From: Haloquadratum walsbyi J07HQW2
GTDB lineage: Archaea; Halobacteriota; Halobacteria; Halobacteriales; Haloferacaceae
NCBI RefSeq assembly: GCF_000415985.1
Contig: NZ_KE356561.1
Coordinates: 1,878,594-1,942,593, forward strand
DNA: 64,000 bases
Direction of reading: 5' to 3'
The position numbers and the translations under genes are program-made. Below the pieces are notes generated by a model. It was given only the letters and a program-made list of their open reading frames with translations. It did no database searches and was not told the DNA's origin. This document shows, piece after piece, positions 38,105 to 47,811 of the stretch; within the stretch, counting starts at the first letter, position 1; the number at the start of each line of letters is the position of its first letter.

Positions 38105-39508
38105 ATGATCCCACTACAGATTGATGCAGGAGCGATTGCGAGTGGCGTCAACAATGTATGGATTCTCGTCGTCTGTTTCTTGATTTTCTTTATGCAGCCT
38201 GGGTTTGCGCTGTTAGAAGCCGGGCAAGTTCGAGCAAAGAACGTCGGTAATGTCTTGATGAAAAATATGACCGATTGGACGCTTGGCGTTCTTGTGTTTT
38301 TCATTATCGGTGCTGGAGTAAGTTCGATTGTTGGAATGTTAACGGCTCCTGGTGCAGCACTTGATCTTGGAAGTGCATTCGCATACATCAATGATCCATC
38401 ATCGTACATTGGATGGTTCTTTGGTGCCGTCTTTGCGATGACGGCTGCAACAATCGTCTCTGGCGCGGTCGCCGGTCGGATGAAATTCACTGCTTATGTT
38501 TTCGTTGCTGCAGCGATGACTTCAGTCATCTATCCAGTCGTTACAGGGCTTACCTGGGCTGGTGGCTTGTTGTCAGCAGATGGATTCATCGGACTTGCAC
38601 TCGGTGTTGGATATCTTGACTTTGCCGGTGCGACTGTTGTCCATATGGTCGGCGGACTTGCTGGTCTCGTAGGGGCAAAGATGGTTGGACCACGTAAGAC
38701 TCGATTTGACGCAAGCGGTAATTCACAACCGATCCCTGGTCACTCGATGCTCTTAGCCGTACTTGGAACGCTATTCCTAGCATTCGGTTGGTACGGATTT
38801 AATGTTGGTACACAGGCAACGGTCCTCGCTGCTGCTGACGGCGCATTAAGTTTCAACGGCGGCGCACTCGGACAAGTCGTATTGAATACCACCCTTGGAA
38901 TGGGTGGAGGTGCAGTTGCAGCGATGATTGTCTCTGCAAGCTGGCAAGGGAAGCCTGATCCACTCTGGGCAGCTAACGGTCTACTTGCGGGTCTTGTAGC
39001 CGTCACCGGCGCAGTACCACATGTTACGTGGTGGGGTGGTCTCCTGCTCGGTCTGATTGCTGGTGCATTGGTGCTTCCAACCTTCCGATGGGTTGTTGAC
39101 TCACTCGGGATCGATGATGTCTGTGGCGTGTTCGTGGTTCACGGAAGTGCCGGTGCTATCGGCACTATATTGATTCCTGTCTTTGGTGTGACAGCCGCTG
39201 GAGGTTATACATTCCTTGGTGTCAACCAGCTAATTATGCAGGTTGTCGGTGTGTTGGTCATCGGAACCTGGACAGTGTTGGCGACAATGGTGGTCTTTGG
39301 AATCGCAGATGTGCTCTTTGGACTTCGTGTCTCAGAAGAGAGCGAGGAACAGGGACTCGACAGAAGCGAACATGGTATTTCGGCTTACCCAGAATTCGTC
39401 CCAAGTGAACGTCGCGAGGGTGTTGCGACTGATGGATCTGGGGTAGAGACTGACGGTGGCGATGAGATTAGATTCAGATTCAGATTCAGATATGGTGAAC
39501 AAAAATGA
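38105..39508 (+). CDS. amt: Ammonium transporter Amt
   Basis: 467 residues with eleven predicted membrane helices. It begins with an extracellular [20 protein letters not shown] segment, and the pore-linked conserved motif [13 protein letters not shown] carries the twin-His-type His. [10 protein letters not shown] carries the second. The C-terminal cytosolic tail binds GlnK by family knowledge; it is acidic and ends with an unusual Arg-Phe repeat ([14 protein letters not shown]) encoded by AGATTC repeats. The stop overlaps the glnK start (ATGA), so the two are co-translated. Confidence 0.96.
   Translation: MIPLQIDAGAIASGVNNVWILVVCFLIFFMQPGFALLEAGQVRAKNVGNVLMKNMTDWTLGVLVFFIIGAGVSSIVGMLTAPGAALDLGSAFAYINDPSSYIGWFFGAVFAMTAATIVSGAVAGRMKFTAYVFVAAAMTSVIYPVVTGLTWAGGLLSADGFIGLALGVGYLDFAGATVVHMVGGLAGLVGAKMVGPRKTRFDASGNSQPIPGHSMLLAVLGTLFLAFGWYGFNVGTQATVLAAADGALSFNGGALGQVVLNTTLGMGGGAVAAMIVSASWQGKPDPLWAANGLLAGLVAVTGAVPHVTWWGGLLLGLIAGALVLPTFRWVVDSLGIDDVCGVFVVHGSAGAIGTILIPVFGVTAAGGYTFLGVNQLIMQVVGVLVIGTWTVLATMVVFGIADVLFGLRVSEESEEQGLDRSEHGISAYPEFVPSERREGVATDGSGVETDGGDEIRFRFRFRYGEQK
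39470..39490 (+). repeat. Tandem AGATTC repeat at the end of amt
   Basis: Three full copies and a partial fourth of AGATTC inside the amt reading frame, encoding alternating Arg-Phe near the GlnK-contact tail. Confidence 0.85.
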
Positions 39509-39867
39509 GTAGTGACACTACAGGCGAAATCAAGTTGGTAATGGGGTATGTCCGACCAGATAAACTGACAGATGTAAAGAAGGCACTCGCCGAAACTGGT
39601 GCTCCATCACTGACTGTGACAAATGTCTCTGGTCGTGGGTCACAGCCAGCAAAAACAAGTCAATATCGTGGTGAGGAGTACACGGTTGATCTTCATGAAA
39701 AGGTCAAAATCGAGTGTGTAGTTTCTGATATCCCTGCTGAAGACGTGGTCGATGCGATTGAATCGGGTGCACATACCGGTGAGCCAGGTGATGGAAAGGT
39801 GTTTGTGCTTCCTGTTGAAGCAGCAACACAGATTCGAACCGGCAAAACAGGTCCAGACGCGGTCTAA
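39505..39867 (+). CDS. glnK: PII nitrogen regulatory protein GlnK
   Basis: 120 residues. The PII fold shows the T-loop [20 protein letters not shown] with Tyr54 and Tyr59 (equivalent to Tyr46 and Tyr51 of E. coli GlnB, the latter the uridylylation site) and the nucleotide-binding end [16 protein letters not shown]. Senses ATP/ADP and 2-oxoglutarate and plugs Amt. Overlaps amt by four bases. Uridylylation in haloarchaea is not assumed. Confidence 0.96.
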   Translation: MSSDTTGEIKLVMGYVRPDKLTDVKKALAETGAPSLTVTNVSGRGSQPAKTSQYRGEEYTVDLHEKVKIECVVSDIPAEDVVDAIESGAHTGEPGDGKVFVLPVEAATQIRTGKTGPDAV

Positions 39868-40373
39868 GTCCTAGACTTGTTCATACGGGTAATATAAAGA
39901 ACAGAGGGTAATCGTCGTTTACTTTCCTCTTGTGGAACGAATAATAGTACTAAATTGAACGACAATAAGTGAGCATTTTTATCGAGTGTATTAGTATTTT
40001 TTAGCACTATGTCGAGTCGTCACATGATTGGTGTCAATCCATATTTGAAGACGCTGGAGCTAAGAGTTGATGACTTGCAGTTACCAGTTATATCTGTGGT
40101 TAGGATCTGCCGGAGAGCGATTAATGATACCAATCAGCCGGTATTTTGATTTTAATCCAAATTGTTCAAACACTCAGAATCATTTTAGTTTATCTCAAGA
40201 CGAATCGCTTCGTAACGTTCAACAATAGCATAAAGTACACCATTGTACGTCTTAAACTTCAGATATTCTTTTTATTCATCTCATGACCACTTCAGCGTGG
40301 ATGCTGTGTACTATCTCTAAAAAAACAGTCTTAAACAGTGAAGATTTTTGCGCGTACAGCCAAACAGATTTAT
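39868..40373. other. Spacer upstream of hemL
   Basis: About 506 AT-rich bases. A 46-codon frame at about 40009 (MSSRHMIGVNPYLK...) has no recognisable relative. A small hairpin ACGAA-TCGC-TTCGT is visible at about 40200-40213. Nothing else recognised. Confidence 0.4.
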
Positions 40374-41714
40374 ATGACTGACAAGGAGTCTCGGGCATTA
40401 TATGACCGGGCATTATCAGTGATGCCCGGTGGCGTTAATTCATCTGTACGGGCAACACAGCCATATCCATTTTTTGTTGAGCGCGGTGACGGAGCAACGG
40501 TTATCGACGCCGATGGAACCCGCTATCTTGATTATGTGATGGGGTATGGACCTCTGCTGTACGGTCATGACCTCCCGGATCCAGTTCATGCGGCAATTCA
40601 GTCATATACGTCTGAAGGACCAATGTATGGTGCCCCAACACCAATTGAAGTTGAACACGCTGAGTTTGTTGCTCGACATGTACCGTCTGTCGAGATGATA
40701 CGATTCGTTAATTCAGGAACAGAAGCAACCGTCTCAGCTGTTCGACTTGCTCGTGGGTATACTGGTCGGAATAAGATTGTGGTAATGAAGGGCGGCTACC
40801 ATGGTGCTCAAGAGTCCACGCTTGTCGAGGGTGACCCAATGGATGTCGAACCAAGTACGCCAGGAATCCCGAGTTCGTTCGCCGAGCATACACTCCCAGT
40901 TCCATTTAATGATCCAGAAGCGATCACAAGCGTATTTGAGAAGCATGGTGACGACATTGCTGCCGTGCTTACCGAACCAGTTCTTGCGAATAATGGGATT
41001 GTCCGTCCGGTCGATGGATATCTCGAACACCTTCGGTCGCTCACAGACGACTATGACTCACTCTTGATTTTTGATGAGGTAATTACCGGCTTCCGTGTTG
41101 GCGGGCTGGGATGTGCACAATCGAAGTTTGGCGTGACGCCAGATGTGACGACCTTTGGAAAGATTATCGGTGGTGGATTCCCCGTCGGCGCGATCGGTGG
41201 GCGTGCAGATATTATTGAGCATTTCACTCCATCTGGAGATGTATTCCAGTCAGGAACATTCTCAGGACATCCGGTAACGATGGCAGCTGGATATGAATCG
41301 TTGAAATATGCTGCCGAGAATAACGTCTATGATCATGTCAACCGACTTGGGGAGCGGCTCCGACAGGGTATTACCGAGATCGCAACAGATCAGTCACCAT
41401 CAGCAATCGTTGTTGGGATGGACTCGATGTTCAAAACCATATTTGCGAGAGAAGGTTCGACAACAGATGATGGAGACGTCTGTTCTGCTGGGTGTGAACA
41501 GCGAGAGTCATGTATGCGGTATGATGAATGTCCAAAAACGGGAGCGGATGTTGCTAGTGCTGAGACCGAACGGTGGGAGCGGATTTTCTGGCAGGAAATG
41601 CGCGAGCATAATATTTTCCTTACAGCGAATCAGTTCGAATCGCAGTTTGTTTCGTACTCACACACCGATGAGGATATTGATCGAACATTAGAGGCATATA
41701 AATCAGCGTTATGA
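40374..41714 (+). CDS. hemL: Glutamate-1-semialdehyde 2,1-aminomutase
   Basis: PLP enzyme of the C5 pathway converting glutamate-1-semialdehyde to 5-aminolevulinate. 446 residues from the ATG at 40374 ([14 protein letters not shown]); the GTG at 40338 is rejected. The PLP lysine is Lys263 in [14 protein letters not shown], and [18 protein letters not shown] and [13 protein letters not shown] are also present. Between residues 366 and 390 it has an insertion with four cysteines (370, 374, 380, 386; [13 protein letters not shown], then YDECPKTG), a putative metal or Fe-S site not found in bacterial enzymes as far as I know. Confidence 0.95.
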   Translation: MTDKESRALYDRALSVMPGGVNSSVRATQPYPFFVERGDGATVIDADGTRYLDYVMGYGPLLYGHDLPDPVHAAIQSYTSEGPMYGAPTPIEVEHAEFVARHVPSVEMIRFVNSGTEATVSAVRLARGYTGRNKIVVMKGGYHGAQESTLVEGDPMDVEPSTPGIPSSFAEHTLPVPFNDPEAITSVFEKHGDDIAAVLTEPVLANNGIVRPVDGYLEHLRSLTDDYDSLLIFDEVITGFRVGGLGCAQSKFGVTPDVTTFGKIIGGGFPVGAIGGRADIIEHFTPSGDVFQSGTFSGHPVTMAAGYESLKYAAENNVYDHVNRLGERLRQGITEIATDQSPSAIVVGMDSMFKTIFAREGSTTDDGDVCSAGCEQRESCMRYDECPKTGADVASAETERWERIFWQEMREHNIFLTANQFESQFVSYSHTDEDIDRTLEAYKSAL

Positions 41715-41775
41715 GTAGCTGGGTGATATCATCACACCTGTTGCGCGATTAATATTATAGAATACAAGGAGAATA

Positions 41776-41795
41776 CCCGCGTCTTCAGTCGCGGG
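41776..41795 (+). mobile_element. Orphan IS200/IS605-type right-end hairpin (PATE-like stub)
   Basis: CCCGCG (41776-41781) and CGCGGG (41790-41795) flank TCTTCAGT, giving a stem with one T:T mismatch, a C-G closing pair and a TTCA loop, followed by GAGAGTATC. This closely resembles the transposase-recognised right-end hairpin (CCCGCGGCTTCAGCCGCGGG) of IS605/IS1341-like elements, which also ends the guide RNA of TnpB. No tnpA or tnpB is nearby. Haloquadratum is known to carry non-coding derivatives of such elements. The alternative is a hemL terminator. Confidence 0.55.
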
Positions 41796-41965
41796 AGAGT
41801 ATCGGGTATGATACACCGTGGTATGATAATACAGTTTTGTGGATTAATTCTTAGACTGATGAGCTTAGATTAGATACATAAAAATATCCACAGTGGTGAT
41901 CTGTCCTGTTTCGATAGCTGCATCATGCAGTCGGGCTTTTATACGAATCCGCCGGAGTTTTGAGC

Positions 41966-42409
41966 ATGTCTGATTCACCGCCTCGTAATGCGAGTAATGA
42001 TACTGACCCACTCGCTGGATTGCTCCCACACGCAGAGGTTAGTTCACGATGGTGGTATTGGATTGCTGCAGTACCGCTGTACGTCGTAGTCGCTGCAGTT
42101 GGTCTTATTATATTTTTTATAACTGTTCTGACTGGAGTCGCAATCGATATCGAATTCGCAGTCGTCGGAAGTTGGATCATTCTGATTCCAGTCGTCGGTC
42201 TGAGTGGTGTGATTATGACCGTCATGTTTCCAGTCGCAATATATATTGATTCACGAGCCATTTCCGAGTCACAATATCAGTGGACGCCTGACTCTCGCAT
42301 CTGGGGGATTGCTGCTCTTGGAACAGTCATTGGCAGTGTATTCACGCTGAGTATCGCTGTTGCCCTATACTATCTATATCGTCGACACAACGTCGTTGGA
42401 ACGCCATAA
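41966..42409 (+). CDS. Membrane protein of unknown function, between hemL and hemC
   Basis: 147 residues from the ATG at 41966 (a TTG at 41960 is possible). An acidic N-terminus (DPLAGLLPHAEVSSRWWYW) leads into three hydrophobic helices (about 30-55, 62-85, 112-130) and a basic C-terminus YYLYRRHNVVGTP. I do not recognise an enzyme motif. It lies in the tetrapyrrole region, but spacing to hemC (258 bases) does not show an operon. Confidence 0.75.
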   Translation: MSDSPPRNASNDTDPLAGLLPHAEVSSRWWYWIAAVPLYVVVAAVGLIIFFITVLTGVAIDIEFAVVGSWIILIPVVGLSGVIMTVMFPVAIYIDSRAISESQYQWTPDSRIWGIAALGTVIGSVFTLSIAVALYYLYRRHNVVGTP

Positions 42410-42667
42410 TTTCGTTTGGCTGTGGATCATGCAACCGATAATCTCTAATCCTTATTCTCCGGTCTCTGTAAGTAGCATTGAGCGCCTGAGTTATCGTAGC
42501 GAGTTTTGGAAACGATTTTGAGACTCTACTAGATTTTTTGTGTGAGTGAACAAGCAGACAGACCTAAATTCAGTTATTCTGATGCATCCACCGTTGTCAT
42601 CTACCGATCCAGCAGTGTGTTGAAGTGGTGTCTTTTTCACCCGTGACCGAAGATTATTGCATAGAAA

Positions 42668-43834
42668 ATGACCACTCGTAGTCGCACTCGCGGGACATTA
42701 ACACTCGCGACACGGGGGTCTGATCTCGCGCTCAAACAGGCGACGAGCGTTCAAGAGGCGCTCATGGATGAGCGCTATGAGGTTGACCTCATTGAAGTCG
42801 AAACGCGCGGTGATCAAATTCAAGATGAACTGATACATCAACTCGGCAAGACAGGTGCGTTCGTTCGTTCACTTGATAAAGAAGTTCTTGATTCCGCAGC
42901 TGAGGCTGATGCTGCAGTTCACTCGATGAAGGATATGCCAACGGACAGCCCAGATGAACTCGTTGTTGCTGGTATCCCGCAACGCGCACCACCAGGTGAT
43001 CTGTTACTCACGGCTGATGGACAGACATTGTCTGAACTGCCGGCTGGGGCTGTTATTGGAACCTCATCACTTCGTCGGCAAGCACAGTTACTTGCCCAAC
43101 GTGGAGACATTACTGTTGAGCCACTACGGGGGAATGTTGACACACGCGTTGAAAAGCTGCTTGCGCCATCGTTACAGACAGAACATGAACAGCGTATCGA
43201 AGCTGAACAGGATGAGATGACCGATAATGAGAGTGCTGACGGGGGAAATGAGGATGAAGACGAAGACCTTCCTGAGTTCGAACGGTCAATTGAGGAGTGG
43301 TTCAATGGGCTTTCTGAGATCGAACGGCGGGCGCTTGAGCGCTCAGTTGAAACGGAATATGATGCGATCGTTCTTGCGGAAGCTGGATTACAGCGATCAG
43401 GGCTTATGCATCATATCGAATACGACCGACTTGACACAGCAACGTTTGTCCCAGCGCCAGGGCAGGGTGCAATTGCTATCACAACGCAAGGAGAGACAGA
43501 TGCAACAGCACAGATTCGAGAAGCGGTTGACCATCCACGGACACGTGTCGAGACGACTGTCGAACGGACGGTGCTGGCTGAATTAGGTGGTGGATGCATT
43601 GCACCGATTGGTGTTCATGCAACATTACAGGGTGAGTATGTGCATGTATCCGCACGGATTCTATCTGGCGATGGCACTGAAACCGTTAGTGGAAGTCGTA
43701 ACCTCCCCGTCGATAATCACGCAGATGCAGCTGTCCAGTTCGCTAACAAACTCGCAGGTCGCGGTGCTGATGAACTGATTGCTGCCGCACGGGTTGCGAA
43801 TGAAACTGACGATGAGGATGAGAGCGATGAATAA
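42668..43834 (+). CDS. hemC: Hydroxymethylbilane synthase (porphobilinogen deaminase)
   Basis: Polymerises four porphobilinogens to hydroxymethylbilane. 388 residues; the N-terminal TLATRGSDLALKQA and AVHSMKDMPTD are diagnostic, and the dipyrromethane cofactor Cys is Cys310 in LAELGGGCIAPIG. A halophile-specific acidic insertion of about 60 residues (around 175-235, QDEMTDNESADGGNEDEDED) enlarges the protein versus about 310 in bacteria. Followed by sumT after 12 bases: operon hemC-sumT-hemD. Confidence 0.96.
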   Translation: MTTRSRTRGTLTLATRGSDLALKQATSVQEALMDERYEVDLIEVETRGDQIQDELIHQLGKTGAFVRSLDKEVLDSAAEADAAVHSMKDMPTDSPDELVVAGIPQRAPPGDLLLTADGQTLSELPAGAVIGTSSLRRQAQLLAQRGDITVEPLRGNVDTRVEKLLAPSLQTEHEQRIEAEQDEMTDNESADGGNEDEDEDLPEFERSIEEWFNGLSEIERRALERSVETEYDAIVLAEAGLQRSGLMHHIEYDRLDTATFVPAPGQGAIAITTQGETDATAQIREAVDHPRTRVETTVERTVLAELGGGCIAPIGVHATLQGEYVHVSARILSGDGTETVSGSRNLPVDNHADAAVQFANKLAGRGADELIAAARVANETDDEDESDE

Positions 43835-43836
43835 AC

Positions 43837-43841
43837 AGGAG
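43837..43841 (+). promoter_or_regulatory. Ribosome-binding site of sumT
   Basis: AGGAG five bases before the GTG at 43847 and eleven before the ATG at 43853. The spacing slightly favours the GTG start. Confidence 0.5.
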
Positions 43842-43846
43842 AGTAA

Positions 43847-44668
43847 GTGAGTATGAGCAATAATGCTAATACCGATACTGACACCGGTGTTGTCTATCTT
43901 GTTGGGAGCGGTCCGGGGGATCCGTCGTTACTGACAGTAAAAGCAAAGCAGCTACTTGAAACCGCAGATATCATATTGCATGATAAACTCCCCGGACCAG
44001 CCATTATCGAATCAATTCCTGAATCAAAGCGTGAAGATGTTGGTAAGCGTGCTGGTGGTGAACGAACGTCACAGGAGTATACAAACGATAGATTAGTCGA
44101 ACTTGCAGAGGCTGGGAAGACCGTCGTACGGCTGAAAGGCGGTGACCCCTTTGTCTTTGGTCGAGGGGGTGAGGAGATGGAGCATCTTGCTGCTGCAGGT
44201 GTTCCATTTGAAACTGTTCCAGGCATCACATCTGCTATTGGCGGTCCGGGAGTGGCTGGGATTCCGGTGACACATCGTGAACATGCATCATCGGTCTCGT
44301 TCGTTACCGGTCATGAAGATCCAACAAAAGAGGGGTCTGCTATCGACTGGGAAGCACTTGCGGCGACTGGCGGAACAATTGTTGTATTGATGGGTGTTGG
44401 AAAACTCCCGGCATATACTGCCGAATTACAAGACGCTGGAATGGATCCTGAAACACCAATTGCAGTTATTGAACGGGCAACACGTCCGTCGATGCAAGTG
44501 GCAGTAGGGACGCTTGACACAGCAGTCGATGTGCGTGATGAAGCTGAGATTGAACCGCCGGCGATCACGATCATCGGTGAGGTTGCCGCGACACGCGAAC
44601 ACGTATCTCACTGGCTAGAACAGACACAGCACAATCGCAGCGAACTCGATACTAATGAGGATATATAA
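43847..44668 (+). CDS. sumT: Uroporphyrinogen-III C-methyltransferase (SUMT)
   Basis: Methylates uroporphyrinogen III at C2 and C7 to precorrin-2 with SAM, feeding siroheme, cobalamin and the alternative heme route. 273 residues: YLVGSGPGDPSLLT (SAM site 1), DKLPGPAI, RLKGGDPFVFGRGGEE, and VPGITSAIGGPGVAGIPVTHR, the classic motifs. Starts at GTG 43847 or ATG 43853. The stop overlaps the hemD start (TAATG). The pairing hemC-sumT-hemD is expected. Confidence 0.96.
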   Translation: MSMSNNANTDTDTGVVYLVGSGPGDPSLLTVKAKQLLETADIILHDKLPGPAIIESIPESKREDVGKRAGGERTSQEYTNDRLVELAEAGKTVVRLKGGDPFVFGRGGEEMEHLAAAGVPFETVPGITSAIGGPGVAGIPVTHREHASSVSFVTGHEDPTKEGSAIDWEALAATGGTIVVLMGVGKLPAYTAELQDAGMDPETPIAVIERATRPSMQVAVGTLDTAVDVRDEAEIEPPAITIIGEVAATREHVSHWLEQTQHNRSELDTNEDI

Positions 44669-45516
44669 TGTCAGATGATAAGATAGACTGGAGACGAACC
44701 CCACGGGTCGGCGTGTTTCGGCCGGATGATGAACGCATGGTCGCTGCGGTTGAATTATTAGAGGAATATGGAATCACGGCTGTTCCTGACCCGATGTTAT
44801 CGGTTGAGCCGACCGGTACAATCCCCGAGTTAGATGCTGTATCAGATTCATCACCATTCGTTGTATTGACAAGTAAGACTGGAATTGAGATTCTCGCAGA
44901 TGCTGGGTGGAGTCCTACTGGATCAACATTAGCGTGTATTGGACCACAGACCGCAGCCGCAGCCCGCGATGTTGGATGGACAGTTGATCTGGTCCCAGCA
45001 GAGTACTCTTCACAGGGGCTCGTTGACGCACTTACGGAGCAAGTGGCAAATCGGTCAGTTATTATCGCACGAAGCGATCATGGAAGTGAGACACTTATTA
45101 ACGGATTAAACGCAGCCGGGGCAGATGTTACTGAGACGGTTTTGTATCGTCTTGTGCGACCTACTGGAACCGGACAATCAGCGGTAATGACTGCTGGCGG
45201 TGAGTTGGATGCAGTTTGTTTTACTTCATCACTGACAGTTGAGCATTTTCTTGAGGCTGCTGAAAACAGGGAACTTCGTAAAGAGGCGATTGCGGGTCTC
45301 AATCACGCTATTGTCGGGACAATCGGCGAGCCTACTCGAGAGGCAGCTGAAGCACATGGGATCAACGTTGACGTAACTCCAGCAGATGCAACGTTTGAGT
45401 ATCTCGTTGAGGCTGTGGTTGATGAACTTCAAAATACGCAGTTATCATCAAATATCGATGAGGCGAGTGAAATAACAAATACACAACAGGGGTCTGTCGA
45501 GAGTCATGATGAGTAA
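44668..45516 (+). CDS. hemD: Uroporphyrinogen-III synthase
   Basis: Cyclises and inverts ring D of hydroxymethylbilane. 282 residues, the two-domain bilobal family, which is poorly conserved. Supporting patterns: VGVFRPDDERM at the start, VVLTSKTGIEILADAG, CIGPQTAAAARDVGW, VIIARSDHGSETLINGL, and DAVCFTSSLTVEHFLEA. Overlaps sumT by one base, which makes the assignment secure by context as well. Confidence 0.9.
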   Translation: MSDDKIDWRRTPRVGVFRPDDERMVAAVELLEEYGITAVPDPMLSVEPTGTIPELDAVSDSSPFVVLTSKTGIEILADAGWSPTGSTLACIGPQTAAAARDVGWTVDLVPAEYSSQGLVDALTEQVANRSVIIARSDHGSETLINGLNAAGADVTETVLYRLVRPTGTGQSAVMTAGGELDAVCFTSSLTVEHFLEAAENRELRKEAIAGLNHAIVGTIGEPTREAAEAHGINVDVTPADATFEYLVEAVVDELQNTQLSSNIDEASEITNTQQGSVESHDE

Positions 45517-45594
45517 GTTTGGATTCCAGTATCTCAGATCTATTTTGAGTATATGCGGTGTGGGCACTGAGACGGATATCATTGATCCCGGCGT

Positions 45595-46014
45595 ATGAAT
45601 AGTCTGTATCGGTCTGTGAATCTCATAACCGGCATTGTAAGCGTCACTGTTGGCGGAACGATGCTCGCGGCTTCAATTGATTTTGCAGGTATCTCAGCTG
45701 GTGGAGGGGTTATAGCAGCCATTATGAGGGTTCTTGAGTGGGGCAGTGGAGATATCGTAACTGCAATCGAGATTACTGTTGGTGGAATGTTAGCAATCGC
45801 GGGAGTGTCATTATTGATTGGACGAGGGCGGGCAATAGTCGTCTCTGCAGGGACAGGTATCTGTATTGTCTCATTAATTGGAATCGTATTTTATCCAATG
45901 GCGTCAGTGACACTTCCACCACCACGTGCACTGATATCACTCGGTGTGATTGGACTCGCTACTATGCTTACTGGGACGTCACTCAACGATTTCTGGGTTC
46001 AGGGTAATAGCTGA
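45595..46014 (+). CDS. Small membrane protein of unknown function
   Basis: 139 residues with four hydrophobic segments (about 10-32, 55-78, 82-104, 112-130) joined by short Gly-rich turns such as ISAGGGV and VTVGGTM. No known motif. Follows hemD by 78 bases on the same strand, perhaps a read-through gene. The atypically even hydrophobicity is consistent with a genuine integral membrane protein. Confidence 0.7.
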   Translation: MNSLYRSVNLITGIVSVTVGGTMLAASIDFAGISAGGGVIAAIMRVLEWGSGDIVTAIEITVGGMLAIAGVSLLIGRGRAIVVSAGTGICIVSLIGIVFYPMASVTLPPPRALISLGVIGLATMLTGTSLNDFWVQGNS

Positions 46015-46051
46015 GAGGGTCCCATTCGATTTGAGATGATATACAGCAAGT

Positions 46052-46181
46052 GGCTATGAGAGGTAGTTCCGACGTCATAATCTATTTTATTTTTATCTAA
46101 ACGAATACAAGATACGTCGGAGCAGGTCAAAATCATTTCAGAGAGTATATTCGATGATTTGTGACGGCTATGAGAGATAGT
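46052..46181. repeat. Two 16-base direct repeats upstream of metY
   Basis: GGCTATGAGAGGTAGT (46052-46067) and GGCTATGAGAGATAGT (46166-46181) differ at one base and lie 114 bases apart, 56 bases or more before the metY ATG. Possible operator sites or a short duplicated element. Confidence 0.6.
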
Positions 46182-46236
46182 GGCGGTAATTGCATACGCC
46201 AACATAAATAGATGCTCGGTGGATAATTATTAATGT

Positions 46237-47535
46237 ATGTCAGATAACGAATCAGAACCTGGATTTGAAACACGGACATTACACGCTGGACAGGAGCCTG
46301 ACCCAACGACAGGTGCTCGAGCACCACCATTGTATCAGACTACCTCATACGTTTTCGATGACGCCGATGATGCTGCAAAGCAGTTTGCACTAGAAAAAGA
46401 GGGATACATTTACTCGCGATTGATGAATCCAACAGTCGCAACACTACAGGAGCGACTGGCGTCATTAGAAAGTGGGATTGGTGCGGCCGCGACCGCATCA
46501 GGAATGGCTGCACTTGATCTTGCGACATTTCTTCTTGCATCGGCTGGGGATAATATTGTAACCGCATCATCGCTGTACGGTGGGACATATACATACTTTA
46601 CACACACCGTTGAGCGACGTGGTGTTTCAGCCCGATTTGTCGACACGCTTGCGTATGATGAGTATGCTGAGGCAATTGATGATGATACAGCATATGTGCA
46701 CATCGAGACCATCGGGAATCCAGCGCTTGTGACGCCAGATATTGAGCGAATTGCTGATATTGCTCATGAACACGATACACCATTATTCGTAGATAATACA
46801 TTTGCGACACCGGCACTTTGTCGCCCAATCGAGCATGGTGCTGATCTCGTATGGGATTCAACAACGAAATGGATACATGGGGCAGGGACAACGGTCGGCG
46901 GTGTCCTCATCGACGGTGGGTCGTTCCCGTGGGGCGAGTATCCAGAGAAATACCCCGAGATCGGAGCATCAAATCCTGCATATCACGGGGTTAATTTTGC
47001 GGAACGATTCGGTGATGCTGCATTAACATACGCCGCCATTGCCCGAGGACTTCGAGATCTTGGGAGTGCACAGTCACCATTTGACGCATGGAATACACTT
47101 GAGAAATTAGAGTCACTACCAATGCGGATGGAACAGCACTGTACAAATGCAATGGCTGTTGCAGAATTCCTTGACTCACATGAGGCAATCGCATGGGTCA
47201 ATTATCCAGGTCTCACAGACCACGAGACACATTCAGAAGCAACATCATATCTTGAGGGTGGGTATGGCGGAATGATTACATTTGGACTTGACGCTGGATA
47301 TGAGGCTGCAAGGGATACTGTGAATAACGTTGAACTCGCGTCACTACTGGCGAATGTTGGCGATGCAAAGACACTCGTGATCCATCCTGCATCAACGACA
47401 CATCAGCAATTAACTGAATCTGAACAGGAAGCTGCTGGAGTAACATCTGATATGGTTCGGCTCTCTGTTGGAATTGAAAATGTCGATGATATTATTGCTG
47501 ATCTATCACAGGCAATCGACACCGCAACAGCATAG
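46237..47535 (+). CDS. metY: O-acetylhomoserine aminocarboxypropyltransferase / sulfhydrylase (MetY)
   Basis: PLP enzyme making homocysteine from O-acetylhomoserine and sulfide. 432 residues of the Cys/Met metabolism family: GFETRTLHAGQEPDPTTGAR start, YSRLMNPTVATLQERLASLE, FVDNTFATPALCRPIEHGAD and PLP Lys211 in VWDSTTKWIHGAGTTVGG. The 432-residue length, longer than MetB/MetC (about 385), favours MetY. Precedes no metX here; complements AhcY in homocysteine supply. Confidence 0.93.
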   Translation: MSDNESEPGFETRTLHAGQEPDPTTGARAPPLYQTTSYVFDDADDAAKQFALEKEGYIYSRLMNPTVATLQERLASLESGIGAAATASGMAALDLATFLLASAGDNIVTASSLYGGTYTYFTHTVERRGVSARFVDTLAYDEYAEAIDDDTAYVHIETIGNPALVTPDIERIADIAHEHDTPLFVDNTFATPALCRPIEHGADLVWDSTTKWIHGAGTTVGGVLIDGGSFPWGEYPEKYPEIGASNPAYHGVNFAERFGDAALTYAAIARGLRDLGSAQSPFDAWNTLEKLESLPMRMEQHCTNAMAVAEFLDSHEAIAWVNYPGLTDHETHSEATSYLEGGYGGMITFGLDAGYEAARDTVNNVELASLLANVGDAKTLVIHPASTTHQQLTESEQEAAGVTSDMVRLSVGIENVDDIIADLSQAIDTATA

Positions 47536-47811
47536 ATATCAATAACTGATTACATCAGGGTCTGTATCTAGGTATGCACGAGAGTAAAAAACAGATTTCT
47601 GTTTGCTGGCGTGGTTTCAATGGATAATATCAAACCGAATATGAAGTGAGGCAACACTTGTAGGGCGAAATAGAAGCCATGATCATAATTTGATTTATAT
47701 ACTGTATCGGTAGCTTCAGGAGAGAGAGTATGTTATATTAATTTGAACAATGACTAGAGTAATACTGAATCCAAATCGCTGTATCAAACATGAGTATGCC
47801 ACGATGCGTAG
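47536..47811. other. Spacer between metY and the PiT-like gene
   Basis: About 275 AT-rich bases. Nothing beyond short A/T tracts recognised on either strand. Confidence 0.45.

Noticed and set aside
40009..40149. 46-codon frame upstream of hemL (MSSRHMIGVNPY...)
   Set aside because: No relative recognised and no promoter support; left as unexplained spacer.
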